Origin: Sphingobacterium puteale
Lineage (GTDB): Bacteria > Bacteroidota > Bacteroidia > Sphingobacteriales > Sphingobacteriaceae
Reading direction: 5' to 3'
NCBI RefSeq assembly: GCF_003627955.1
Contig: NZ_RBWS01000005.1
Coordinates: 368,693-432,692, forward strand
DNA: 64,000 nt
The notes below the pieces were generated by a model. The model searched no databases, was not told the origin of the DNA, and saw only the letters and a list, made by a program, of their open reading frames with translations. Positions 1-8,475 of the stretch are shown here, one piece after another; the stretch's first letter is position 1, and every line of letters begins with the position of its first letter. The translations under genes were made by a program, and so were the position numbers.

Positions 1-554
1 CCCAAATATCTGGGCTTCAAAGACAAAAGTTACTTGAAGAATTTTGTAGGGGAAACAACTGGGTAAAAACTTTTTACGGCAATTATACTTTTGAAGTTGA
101 GTTTGTTAGTGCTGGCAATCGATATGAAGTGATGAAATTAGTAAACGACCAATATCAACGAGAGCCCGATAGAGATAGAATAATCGAACTAATAGAGAAC
201 GAGGCAGTTAGTGTCTATGGTAAAGAAGTTTTAAGACTAGCTAATCATTTTAAGAAAGGATGGTTTGCATTGATGTTGGAAGAACATATAGATCATTTAA
301 CTTATATCCCTTTATATATCTTGAGGGCAATTACATTTGCAAGTCCCCATATTAACAATCAGACCTTGTATAATATAGCGAGAAATAGGCTAGAGAGACT
401 TAAACGGAAAACGATTGCGTCCGATAAAAATAATTACGACATTATTCTCCATCAATTTGAATCCTTTCCAAGTATAAAAGAAGCAATAGATTTTTATTCG
501 ACGCAACTTCCGAATGATCAATTGAGCCTATTTATAAAAACACTAAAATTGTAA
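1..554 (+). CDS. C-terminal part of OLD-family ATPase/nuclease (GajA-like), cut by window edge
   Basis: The reading frame is open from base 3 to the TAA at 552-554, so this is the 3' end of a longer gene entering from the left, not a small gene starting at the GTG at 129. The visible ~183 residues end with a helical region containing KGWFALMLEEHID, which resembles the C-terminal part of OLD-family ATP-dependent endonucleases. No ATPase or Toprim motif is inside the window. The stop lies 4 bp before the start of a UvrD-like helicase. An OLD ATPase/Toprim nuclease followed by a UvrD-like helicase is the gene order of the Gabija anti-phage system (GajA-GajB), in which GajA is a DNA-nicking nuclease. 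The family call rests on the tail plus this context, so it is moderate. Confidence 0.6.
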   Translation, partial: QISGLQRQKLLEEFCRGNNWVKTFYGNYTFEVEFVSAGNRYEVMKLVNDQYQREPDRDRIIELIENEAVSVYGKEVLRLANHFKKGWFALMLEEHIDHLTYIPLYILRAITFASPHINNQTLYNIARNRLERLKRKTIASDKNNYDIILHQFESFPSIKEAIDFYSTQLPNDQLSLFIKTLKL

Positions 555-558
555 AGAT

Positions 559-2307
559 ATGTTAGATGGTTTAAATCCACTTCAGAGAGAGGCTGTTTTA
601 GCACCTGGTCATATATTATTAACTGCGTGTCCGGGTAGTGGCAAAACTAGAGTATTAGCTCATAAAGTTGCATATGAACTAGAGAAAGTCAAGGAGAGTA
701 AAAAAATAATAGTTGCACTTACCTTTACTAATAGAGCTGCAGAGGAAATAAAAAAAAGGCTACTAAAAATGGATGTAAGTCCAAAGAATTTATGGGCAGG
801 AACAATTCATTCTTTTTGTCTGGAATGGATACTCCGACCATATGCAGGTTATATAAATGAAATAAAAAACGGATTTGTAATTGCTGATGAATACAAATCC
901 GAAGAATTGATTTCTACATTAAAGGAAACGCATGGTTTTAACAATTGGACGAGATTAACTACGAGAAGAAACTGCGATGGTTCGTTCGCTGAGCCAAATA
1001 TACTATTACATGATATATTGACTGAATATCATAAAACCCTAACTGATCAGAAGTTAATTGACTTCGATTTAATTCTGTACTATTCGTACAAAGTTTTAAT
1101 TGACTATCCCAAAATTGGAAAGACTTTAAATAATATGTTTCATTTAATAGCAGTAGATGAATACCAAGATACACAGGAATTACAATATGCTATTCTATCA
1201 AAAATAATAAAGGTCCCCAATAACAAAACTTTGGTGTTCATGGTCGGTGACAAAGACCAAGCTATTTATGGTTCTTTAGGAGGTGTCGCAAAATCGGTGC
1301 AAGAAATAAGTAACCAGTTTGGTCATATTGCAATCTCCGAATATGAATTGTCAGGAAATTACCGAAGCTCACAAAGGGTAATAGAATACTATAGACATTA
1401 TCAAAGTTCCGATATTATTATAGAATCGTTATGTGAACATGCTCATGAGCGAGGATTGATTACATTCAACAAAAATATTGATAAAGATAACTTAGGTAAA
1501 TATATCGCTGATATCATTCAACAGAATCTTGACAATGGTGTACCCGAAAGTGAGATTTGTGTTTTAGCTCCTCAATGGTGGTTAGTTATACCAATGGGAC
1601 GAAAATTAAAAGGATTATTACCAAAAGTAAATTTTGATGCTATTGGTTTGTCTCCATTAGCAAAAAATAAAGAAAATATTTGGTTTAAAGTAGCTCGATT
1701 ATTCCTCGTTGATCCTTCACCTAAAATGTACTTTGTGCGAGGACGATGGGTTGTGGAGCTAATAAATGAACTAGAAAGTTTAGGCGTTATCTTCCTACAA
1801 GACAATAACAAAAAACCAAAAGCCTTATTAAAAATTATTAATTCGATTTCATCAGATAAAGATGATGGATTATTATATCTTGAAGATTGCTTCAATACGT
1901 TTTTAGTCCACTTAAACATAGAAATCGAAAATCATCCGACTTTAGAACTTCATTGGCAATACTTCTTTGAAAGCTCTAAGAAACGACTCGAAAATCCAGA
2001 ATTTGATTATGCCAAGGATATTTTGAGTTTTAAACGTTTATTTAGTCATTCTTCCGGAGTGGTAGTAAATACTTGCCATGGGATCAAAGGAGAAGAATTT
2101 CATACCGTGATTGCATTTGGACTATTAGATGGTTATATCCCTCATGCTTCTGACCTAGACCCAATAGATGCTTCGAGAAAACTTCTATATGTAATCTGCT
2201 CACGTTCAAAGAAGCACTTACACCTAATTTCTGAAAAAAGAATAAGATATCGTCAACAAATGGTCGTTTCAACTAATTTAAGAGATCTAAATTATTTCTA
2301 TGATTAG
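559..2307 (+). CDS. UvrD/Rep-family superfamily 1 helicase, GajB-like
   Basis: This 582-aa protein carries the full set of SF1A helicase motifs. They are a Q-motif-like LNPLQREAV start, Walker A ACPGSGKT (residues 23-30), Ia ALTFTNRAAEE, Walker B-type DEYQD (200-204), motif III VGDKDQAIYG, motif IV GNYRSS, motif V THGIKGEEF-like (NTCHGIKGEEF) and motif VI LLYVICSRSKK. It should bind and translocate on DNA using ATP in the cytoplasm. Position directly behind an OLD-type gene suggests the GajB partner of a Gabija-type defence system. At 582 aa it is somewhat longer than the usual ~500-aa GajB. The start is the ATG 4 bp after the preceding stop, implying translational coupling. A housekeeping UvrD/PcrA is unlikely because those are ~700 aa or longer. 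Confidence 0.85.
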   Translation: MLDGLNPLQREAVLAPGHILLTACPGSGKTRVLAHKVAYELEKVKESKKIIVALTFTNRAAEEIKKRLLKMDVSPKNLWAGTIHSFCLEWILRPYAGYINEIKNGFVIADEYKSEELISTLKETHGFNNWTRLTTRRNCDGSFAEPNILLHDILTEYHKTLTDQKLIDFDLILYYSYKVLIDYPKIGKTLNNMFHLIAVDEYQDTQELQYAILSKIIKVPNNKTLVFMVGDKDQAIYGSLGGVAKSVQEISNQFGHIAISEYELSGNYRSSQRVIEYYRHYQSSDIIIESLCEHAHERGLITFNKNIDKDNLGKYIADIIQQNLDNGVPESEICVLAPQWWLVIPMGRKLKGLLPKVNFDAIGLSPLAKNKENIWFKVARLFLVDPSPKMYFVRGRWVVELINELESLGVIFLQDNNKKPKALLKIINSISSDKDDGLLYLEDCFNTFLVHLNIEIENHPTLELHWQYFFESSKKRLENPEFDYAKDILSFKRLFSHSSGVVVNTCHGIKGEEFHTVIAFGLLDGYIPHASDLDPIDASRKLLYVICSRSKKHLHLISEKRIRYRQQMVVSTNLRDLNYFYD

Positions 2308-2672
2308 TACGTTCATAAATGTATCCGTATACTTGTCGCTTTAAATACAGAGATATGGCCAACAAACTTGATCCGATGAGCTTAAAACAAATACAGTTTT
2401 GAAATATTGGGTAAATACCCTTTATCAATAATCAGAAATCCCTGAAAGAGAAAAAAAATCACTAAGTTTGAAGAATCAATATAATATATTGGCTACATAA
2501 TGTGGTTTGTTTCATTCCTAGGCTAATTGTTTATAGCTCGAACGAATAGTTTAATTTCATCGCAATATCCATAATAATCCAGTTTTCTTTTATGATCTTA
2601 TGCCATAATAAGATATTGGAAATTAAACAGATAGCAGTATAAGAATTAAAATATCAAAGGTATACACAAGAA
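2308..2672. other. Intergenic region, AT-rich, no gene seen
   Basis: These 365 bases separate the Gabija-like pair from the restriction-modification pair. I see no open frame with protein-like composition, no strong hairpin with a T-run and no clear TAnnTTTG box. It presumably holds the end of the first transcript and the promoter of the restriction-modification operon, but neither could be placed. Confidence 0.4.
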
Positions 2673-3587
2673 ATGAATATAGAGAAAGATATAAAGAATA
2701 ATAAAGAGGAAATACTTGCATATTTCAGAGATCGATCCAGCGAGTTTTTAACACAAATAAAAGCTCAATTTTCTGATACCGAATTTAGTAAACGTGCAAG
2801 CGCTATCAACCGCGCATTAAATCAGACGAAAGACAATCTGATTACCACTTTATTACAGAAAGCAGAAAAAGAGCAATGGACAAATCAAGATAAATTAGAA
2901 GCAATTCTGATGATAACTTATTGCAATATTGTTGTGATGATTGAAAGTCGTAATTCAGTAAGACCTTATGAATATATGGACTTTTCGAGAAGAGTGGGAG
3001 AACTTTGGGATCCATTTTGTAAACTATGTTTTTATTATCCAATAAATGACATATCTTTATTCATACCACCTCTATTTTCTGAAGTAAAGAAAAAGTTAGC
3101 AAATGAAATTATAATATATATTGATAACCTAAACATTTCAGAAATAGAAAAACAAGAGCTTAAAACTTATTATGATAAAGTTTGGAGCTTAGTAACATCC
3201 GGCGAAATTCAATTAGAGTTAGATCTACACTTCAGTTATAATAATCAGAAGTATGTTGTCGATTTCAAAAGTGGATTTGGCTCAAATGAAAAAGGAAATA
3301 CCAATAGGCTTTTATTGGTTGCCACGATCTATCAAAATCTTGAAGATAATTATAAATGTTTACTTTTTGTAAGGGCGGAAGAAAATAATAGCTATTTCAA
3401 TCGGTTAAAAAATTCTAGAATTTGGGAGGCTTATAGTGGAAATGAAGCCTATGAAAAAATCAAAGAATATTCCGGTTATAATTTAAAAAATTGGACAGAG
3501 ACTAACATTGATTGGGCTAATGATTTCAATGCTGAAACAACGCAACACCTGACCGAAAAAAATCTTTTACAATATTTGCTTTGGTAA
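2673..3587 (+). CDS. Putative type II restriction endonuclease (PD-(D/E)xK-like)
   Basis: The protein is 304 aa with no clear full-length family that I recognise. Around residues 180-200 it has E-L-D (182-184), then a beta-strand pair ending V-V-D-F-K (195-199). That spacing fits a PD-(D/E)xK nuclease core (D184, D197, K199). The N-terminal half is helical. Its TAA shares one base with the ATG of the following adenine methylase (TAATG), so the two are translationally coupled, as expected for a restriction-modification pair. The function is inferred from this motif and the neighbour. The recognition site cannot be read from the sequence. Confidence 0.6.
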   Translation: MNIEKDIKNNKEEILAYFRDRSSEFLTQIKAQFSDTEFSKRASAINRALNQTKDNLITTLLQKAEKEQWTNQDKLEAILMITYCNIVVMIESRNSVRPYEYMDFSRRVGELWDPFCKLCFYYPINDISLFIPPLFSEVKKKLANEIIIYIDNLNISEIEKQELKTYYDKVWSLVTSGEIQLELDLHFSYNNQKYVVDFKSGFGSNEKGNTNRLLLVATIYQNLEDNYKCLLFVRAEENNSYFNRLKNSRIWEAYSGNEAYEKIKEYSGYNLKNWTETNIDWANDFNAETTQHLTEKNLLQYLLW

Positions 3588-5095
3588 TGGTTAGTGAGAA
3601 AAAAAAATATCAGGCGTATTATACTAAATCTACGCCTATCGTTGAGTATATGATAAATCAATTATCGTTGCAACCACTAGATAAAATATTTGAACCTTGC
3701 GGTGGCGATGGGGTATTTATTGAATCTATTCTTGACAAAAATGAATTTGCACAAATTGATATTTGTGAACTAAATACGGATTCAGTTAAGATCCTTAATA
3801 ATAAATTTTCTGAATTCCCTAACGTTAAAATCAGGGAATGTGATACGCTATTAGATTCTGAGCTAAATTTGAAATCCCGCTTCGGTGGAGTTTATGATAA
3901 AATCATTGCCAATCCTCCTTACGGTGCTTGGCAAGAGCATGAAAAAAGGACTACTCTAAAAAAAATGTATCCTTCACTGTATGCAAAAGAAAGCTACGGA
4001 TTGTTTTTATATAGATGTATTGAACTATTAAAAGAAGGTGGTGTTCTATCTTTTATAATTCCGGATACATTTTTAAATCTGCATATGCATAAAGAGTTGC
4101 GAAATCATATTTTGAATCGAACTCAAATATTGGATTTAGTCTTATTTCCCTCCTCATTTTTTCCGGGAGTGAACTTTGGTTATGCTAACCTTTCTATAAT
4201 TACTTTAAAAAAGAATAACAATAATACGGAATGTTTAAAAAATTCCTTCACTGTTATCAGTGGTTTTGACGATGTTAGCCAATTAAGCAATGTTGATAAT
4301 AAATTTTTAAAAACTTACTCATTTAATCAAAAGGATATCTATAACAATCCTGATCATGCTTTTTTAGTCACAGAGAACAATAACATCCTAAAATTAATAA
4401 ATCAATCAAAATTTAAGATCGGAGATATTGCTGACTGTGTTACAGGATTTTATTCAGGTAATGATAAGGAATTTTTACAGGTCATAAGTCCAGAAATAAA
4501 GAATAGCAAAAACTATAAATTGGTAAAAATCGAGACAATAAATAGGGATTATAAAAACAACTCTAACATTCTAAACGGAATTCTAGGTGATCAACATTTC
4601 GTTCCTATAGTAAAAGGTGGAAATATCAAATACCTAAAGCAAGAAAGTTGGTTTATGAATTGGAGCAATACAGCTATTCAACATTATAAGGCAGACAAAA
4701 AAGCAAGATTTCAAAATCCTAAATATTATTTCAGATTTGGAATTGGAGTACCAATGATCAGTTCATCGAATATTACTGCATCATTGATTGAACATAAATT
4801 ATTTGATCAAAGTATTGTTGGAGTTTTTCCTAAAGATGAAAATCTGACTTACTATTTATTGGCTTTCTTCAATTCACCAACTTGCAATAAATTAATACGA
4901 ACCATTAACCCATCGGCAAATAATCCTGCAAATTACATCAAAAAAATTCCCTTTATCACTCCTAAAAAAACAATTTTAGAATTTATAACTGAAAAAACAA
5001 AAGGTATAATTGATGAAATTAGAGAAACAGGAAACTATAACAAAAGTGACGAGTTAGAAATTCAGAGTATAATTGAAAAAATTTATAAAGTTTAG
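3587..5095 (+). CDS. Type II N6-adenine DNA methyltransferase (gamma-like)
   Basis: This 502-aa enzyme should transfer methyl from SAM to the N6 of adenine in a specific site, protecting host DNA. Motif I appears as FEPCGGDGVF (residues 35-44), an acidic residue follows in ICELN (59-63), and catalytic motif IV is ANPPYGAW (N109-P-P-Y112). After the MTase core comes a C-terminal half of the TaqI/PstI type that should carry the target recognition domain. I chose the ATG at 3587 (TAATG overlap with the nuclease stop) over the TTG two codons upstream. The preceding gene is the likely cognate endonuclease. A terminator lies 7 bp after the stop. Confidence 0.88.
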   Translation: MVSEKKKYQAYYTKSTPIVEYMINQLSLQPLDKIFEPCGGDGVFIESILDKNEFAQIDICELNTDSVKILNNKFSEFPNVKIRECDTLLDSELNLKSRFGGVYDKIIANPPYGAWQEHEKRTTLKKMYPSLYAKESYGLFLYRCIELLKEGGVLSFIIPDTFLNLHMHKELRNHILNRTQILDLVLFPSSFFPGVNFGYANLSIITLKKNNNNTECLKNSFTVISGFDDVSQLSNVDNKFLKTYSFNQKDIYNNPDHAFLVTENNNILKLINQSKFKIGDIADCVTGFYSGNDKEFLQVISPEIKNSKNYKLVKIETINRDYKNNSNILNGILGDQHFVPIVKGGNIKYLKQESWFMNWSNTAIQHYKADKKARFQNPKYYFRFGIGVPMISSSNITASLIEHKLFDQSIVGVFPKDENLTYYLLAFFNSPTCNKLIRTINPSANNPANYIKKIPFITPKKTILEFITEKTKGIIDEIRETGNYNKSDELEIQSIIEKIYKV

Positions 5096-5101
5096 GTGAA
5101 A

Positions 5102-5134
5102 AATAAAAGGGGACAAATACCGTTCCCTTTTATT
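5102..5134. terminator. Intrinsic terminator behind the R-M operon
   Basis: A perfect 10-bp inverted repeat (AATAAAAGGG / CCCTTTTATT) with a 13-nt loop follows the methylase stop by 7 bp. The A- and T-rich outer arms make it usable in both directions. The next gene ends convergently at 5197, so it may serve both transcripts. Confidence 0.75.
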
Positions 5135-5196
5135 TCGTTTAGAGTTTAGAGTTCAGACAACATATTTTATTATACTAGATGTTCTTAACAATGACT

Positions 5197-6147
5197 CTAT
5201 AAGCTCAACAACTTTTTTATTATATCATTTTTAAATTTACTTAATGGTCTTTTATGGAAGTTCTCCTCGTTCTTGTCTATGCCAAATATCAATCTATACT
5301 TTTCTTCTTCAGAAATTGAAGTTGAAAAAGTCTTTGCTAACAAATCCTTTAAATAATTATCGGGATATTTTAGTCTCAATTCATGAAGATCTCGCAGCTC
5401 AAATTCGCGATGAGCTGAATAAATTTCCCTAAGTCTATTTTCCTTAATCATACGTCTAATCTTGGGATTACTAACATTTTCGAACGTTATTTCAAATTCA
5501 TTTTTTGATTTAGAAAATGTATAGTTAAAATCAAATGTTCCTTTATCACTATAAGGGTTAGCGATTTCTTTGTGATTTTTTACCCACCACTCAGCATCTT
5601 CACCAGCTCCCTTTAGGTGATTACACGAATGACAACTCGGAATTAGGTTGTAAAAACTAACAGCAAATATAGGAAAATGCGTTTTTGGCAACCAGTGATC
5701 TATTTCAGCCCTCGTCCTCCCTTTTACTATAGCCAATGTATAGTTTCTATTGCAATAAATACAAGTATTTTTATTCAACAGATTCAAGAATTCCTCGGCG
5801 CAGTTGGTCTGGAAAAAATTTTTATAAGCAGAGTTGACGAAAAAGTTCTCGATTTCCAAGCTATTTTCGTTAAGCAAGCTACTGTTGGTTTCATAAAATT
5901 CAACTAACTGTCCTACCTCTCCCGTTAAAATACAGTCTATATTTTGCTTTATTAAACGTCGAATATCCTCATGCAAAGTTTTACTATAATACTTTCGATC
6001 TTTAACACAGCTAGGACAATTCCTTATTGTACATTGAAATTGATTATTTCTCCTTTCTGTCTCGGTATACAATTTACTGTTAAACCAACATTTTAACAAT
6101 CCATTGTGATAATCTTTCGCATCTTGGTAATTTTCAATAAACAACAT
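5197..6147 (-). CDS. HNH endonuclease, PtuB-like partner of the AAA ATPase
   Basis: The 316-aa protein has a zinc-supported HNH core: C129-I-Y-C132, then E-I-D-H (H151), a central N167-L-I-P, and C172-H-S-C175-N-H. This is the CxxC...DH...CxxCN arrangement of HNH nucleases found with AAA ATPases. A second Cys set (C39, C44, C47) near the N-terminus may bind another zinc. The start is 7 bp after the stop of the ATPase gene, so the two are almost certainly co-translated. An AAA ATPase paired with an HNH protein is the signature of Septu (PtuA-PtuB), where the complex degrades DNA on infection. Whether this pair is true Septu or a related ATPase-HNH system (for example a retron effector without its RT) is open. 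No reverse transcriptase is nearby. Confidence 0.72.
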   Translation of the reverse strand: MLFIENYQDAKDYHNGLLKCWFNSKLYTETERRNNQFQCTIRNCPSCVKDRKYYSKTLHEDIRRLIKQNIDCILTGEVGQLVEFYETNSSLLNENSLEIENFFVNSAYKNFFQTNCAEEFLNLLNKNTCIYCNRNYTLAIVKGRTRAEIDHWLPKTHFPIFAVSFYNLIPSCHSCNHLKGAGEDAEWWVKNHKEIANPYSDKGTFDFNYTFSKSKNEFEITFENVSNPKIRRMIKENRLREIYSAHREFELRDLHELRLKYPDNYLKDLLAKTFSTSISEEEKYRLIFGIDKNEENFHKRPLSKFKNDIIKKLLSL

Positions 6148-6154
6148 ATCTTTC

Positions 6155-8434
6155 TTATATTTTAGTATATAATTCTTGCAATTTACTTTTCAAAATAGGT
6201 TCACCGATTAGTGAAATAATATGTTTTGAATGTTTATTGTTATTATCTGATTCTAGTTCCTGTATTTCTCTCTTACATTCTATTAACAGTTTTTTCAGTT
6301 CCTCTTTAATTGACTTGGAATAGAAGTCTATTTCTACATCATTCTCCAATTCTAAAATTTTGGATTTCAAGTATAAATATCTGACAAGCCCATCTATTTT
6401 CTTAGAAGCGAACTCCCCCATGGATCCTCCTTTCAAAAAAAAATCATCTCGCAGAAGATCATGAATATTGGCAGCGAAAGAATTCAATACATTATCTGTT
6501 TCCACTTTGCCTTCCTTCAACTTTAAAATATTCTGCGAAGGAATATCAGAAAGTATAAAGGGTGAATGGGTGATAAAAGTGATGTTGATATTTTTTATTT
6601 GCTTAAATATTGTTTTCTCCAGTTTCAATAACAGGTCATAAATAAACGTTCGCTGATATTCAGGATGAAAATAGAGTTCTATCTCATCAAGCATAATATT
6701 AACATTTTCGTAATTATAGAAATTCTCTTGTGCCCCCTTATGACTCCTGACAGAATCTAAATTATTCAAATGATAAACTAAGGAACTAATAATACCTATT
6801 TTCTGGAACTCTCCCGAACTAATTGATTTCCAAGAAATATCATTACCATCTAATTCTATTCCATTAATTTCTTTATTTTTTTTGCTAAGCAAAATATCAA
6901 TATTAAAAACCGGAGGCGGGACAAAATATATAGGTTCTATTCCCCTCTCTTTTACGGCCTGATTGATGAGTTCTCTCAGAGCACTTATTCCCTCGACTTT
7001 CTGCTTTCGATTCTGAGCATGATCATGATAAAATTGAATAAGGGCGCTATTAGGGGTATCTTTTGCCAATTTCAATATTTCTATTGCTTGTCGTAATTTG
7101 ATAGATATATGGCTATCATCTTTTATTATATCAGAAATATTTTTTTTGGAAATCTCTAATGGACCTTTTTTAAAAACTTGAAACAAATAAGATTCCGCGT
7201 TAATAAACGCATAACGTGGGTATCTCAGAGTTTTACGTAATTTTACTATAGCGTAAAAGAAAAGTTGTCGTAAAAATGTAGTTCCCTCGAAGTCTTCTAA
7301 ATTACCCACCTCAGCTTCAATAACCTCAAAGCACATAAAGAGATAAATTATCTCCTCTATTTGGCTATCACTTAAAAATTTAAATTTTTCTAAAAACACA
7401 TAATCAGAGAAATATTCCCCTTTGTTATATCTAACATCAGCAAAATTCTTGGCTATACCTTCATTAATTAACTTTTGAATTATTTCAAAAAGATCAATAT
7501 TTCTTTTATTAATATCACTTAAAAATTCATTTAAATACTCAAGAATATATTTTTTCGGATATTTTTCTTCGATATATCCATCGTTTCCCGTTATATCAAA
7601 TATTTTATTAAAATATTCTGTCAAAAAATCTACCTCACTAAACTTCAATACAAATGACCGAACATTAAGTCCCTCTGTAAACTCTATAAACGAACCATCC
7701 AAAATTATCTGGCTTATTAAACGTTGTCGCATTAACTCCTTTTCATTTCGAATATCAATTTGACCATTATCACGCCATGGATGTATAACCAACTGGGTCT
7801 GATAGCCATCATTCTTATGGAAAACTTTGTCTAACCAGGATTCGTCGTCAGTCTCCTCGTCCTTATTTTCGTGAACAGTCTCTTTCCAAAAATCACCTGA
7901 ATCTAACCCATAAAGAGAGTAATTAACATACATTGTAAAGAACAATTCCTGAGAAATTTTATCTGGCTCGGGTGTTATCGTAGCTATCTCCCCCTTAATT
8001 CCAATATCGTTGATATCTCCTTCCGAGGTATCCACACGAATTTTATAAACATGCTCTCCAATAGAAAAATAAAGTTCTGCAGCTACTCCTTTGGAATACC
8101 TTAGACGATCAGTTAACTTTATATACTTTTGAGCTTTAAAAAAGTTATTCAACACTCTGATCATTAGCTCTATTAAAGAGCTTTTTCCTGAACCATTCTT
8201 ACCAACAACTGCATGAATATTGATAGATTCTAAAGAAGTATTAGGATTTTTGCTTTGTAAAGAAAAGAAATTCGAAGGAAGACTCGACTGCTCCTCCTTT
8301 TTTTCTATTCCTGTTAGGTCAATACTAGGCCTATATGTATTGTCAAAAAAGTAAAATTCTCCTCGTGCAAGATTTTTACGAATGTGATCTGCACAATTGT
8401 CCAACGGACGAATTGCAATTATTTTAAAACTCAT
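6155..8434 (-). CDS. Large AAA/SMC-like ATPase, PtuA-like
   Basis: This 759-aa ATPase has Walker A GKNGSGKSS (residues 78-86) near the N-terminus and a C-terminal half with signature-like SSGEFQK, Walker B MLDEIELYFHP (D/E near residue 583) and the H-loop FITHSPFILSDIP. That layout is typical of AAA_15/AAA_21 overcoming-lysogenization-type ATPases in defence systems. The ~400-residue helical insertion between the Walker motifs presumably forms the arm. It is longer than many PtuA proteins (~400-650 aa). The downstream HNH gene is the likely effector, and the sacsin-like gene lies only 41 bp upstream in the same direction. Confidence 0.78.
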   Translation of the reverse strand: MSFKIIAIRPLDNCADHIRKNLARGEFYFFDNTYRPSIDLTGIEKKEEQSSLPSNFFSLQSKNPNTSLESINIHAVVGKNGSGKSSLIELMIRVLNNFFKAQKYIKLTDRLRYSKGVAAELYFSIGEHVYKIRVDTSEGDINDIGIKGEIATITPEPDKISQELFFTMYVNYSLYGLDSGDFWKETVHENKDEETDDESWLDKVFHKNDGYQTQLVIHPWRDNGQIDIRNEKELMRQRLISQIILDGSFIEFTEGLNVRSFVLKFSEVDFLTEYFNKIFDITGNDGYIEEKYPKKYILEYLNEFLSDINKRNIDLFEIIQKLINEGIAKNFADVRYNKGEYFSDYVFLEKFKFLSDSQIEEIIYLFMCFEVIEAEVGNLEDFEGTTFLRQLFFYAIVKLRKTLRYPRYAFINAESYLFQVFKKGPLEISKKNISDIIKDDSHISIKLRQAIEILKLAKDTPNSALIQFYHDHAQNRKQKVEGISALRELINQAVKERGIEPIYFVPPPVFNIDILLSKKNKEINGIELDGNDISWKSISSGEFQKIGIISSLVYHLNNLDSVRSHKGAQENFYNYENVNIMLDEIELYFHPEYQRTFIYDLLLKLEKTIFKQIKNINITFITHSPFILSDIPSQNILKLKEGKVETDNVLNSFAANIHDLLRDDFFLKGGSMGEFASKKIDGLVRYLYLKSKILELENDVEIDFYSKSIKEELKKLLIECKREIQELESDNNNKHSKHIISLIGEPILKSKLQELYTKI

Positions 8435-8475
8435 ATTTAAATAATACTATGAATGGTTAATAAGAATTTAAAAGT

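Noticed and set aside
5197..8434. Retron effector ATPase-HNH pair
   Set aside because: No reverse transcriptase gene or msr/msd-like structure was found nearby, so Septu-like is the simpler call.
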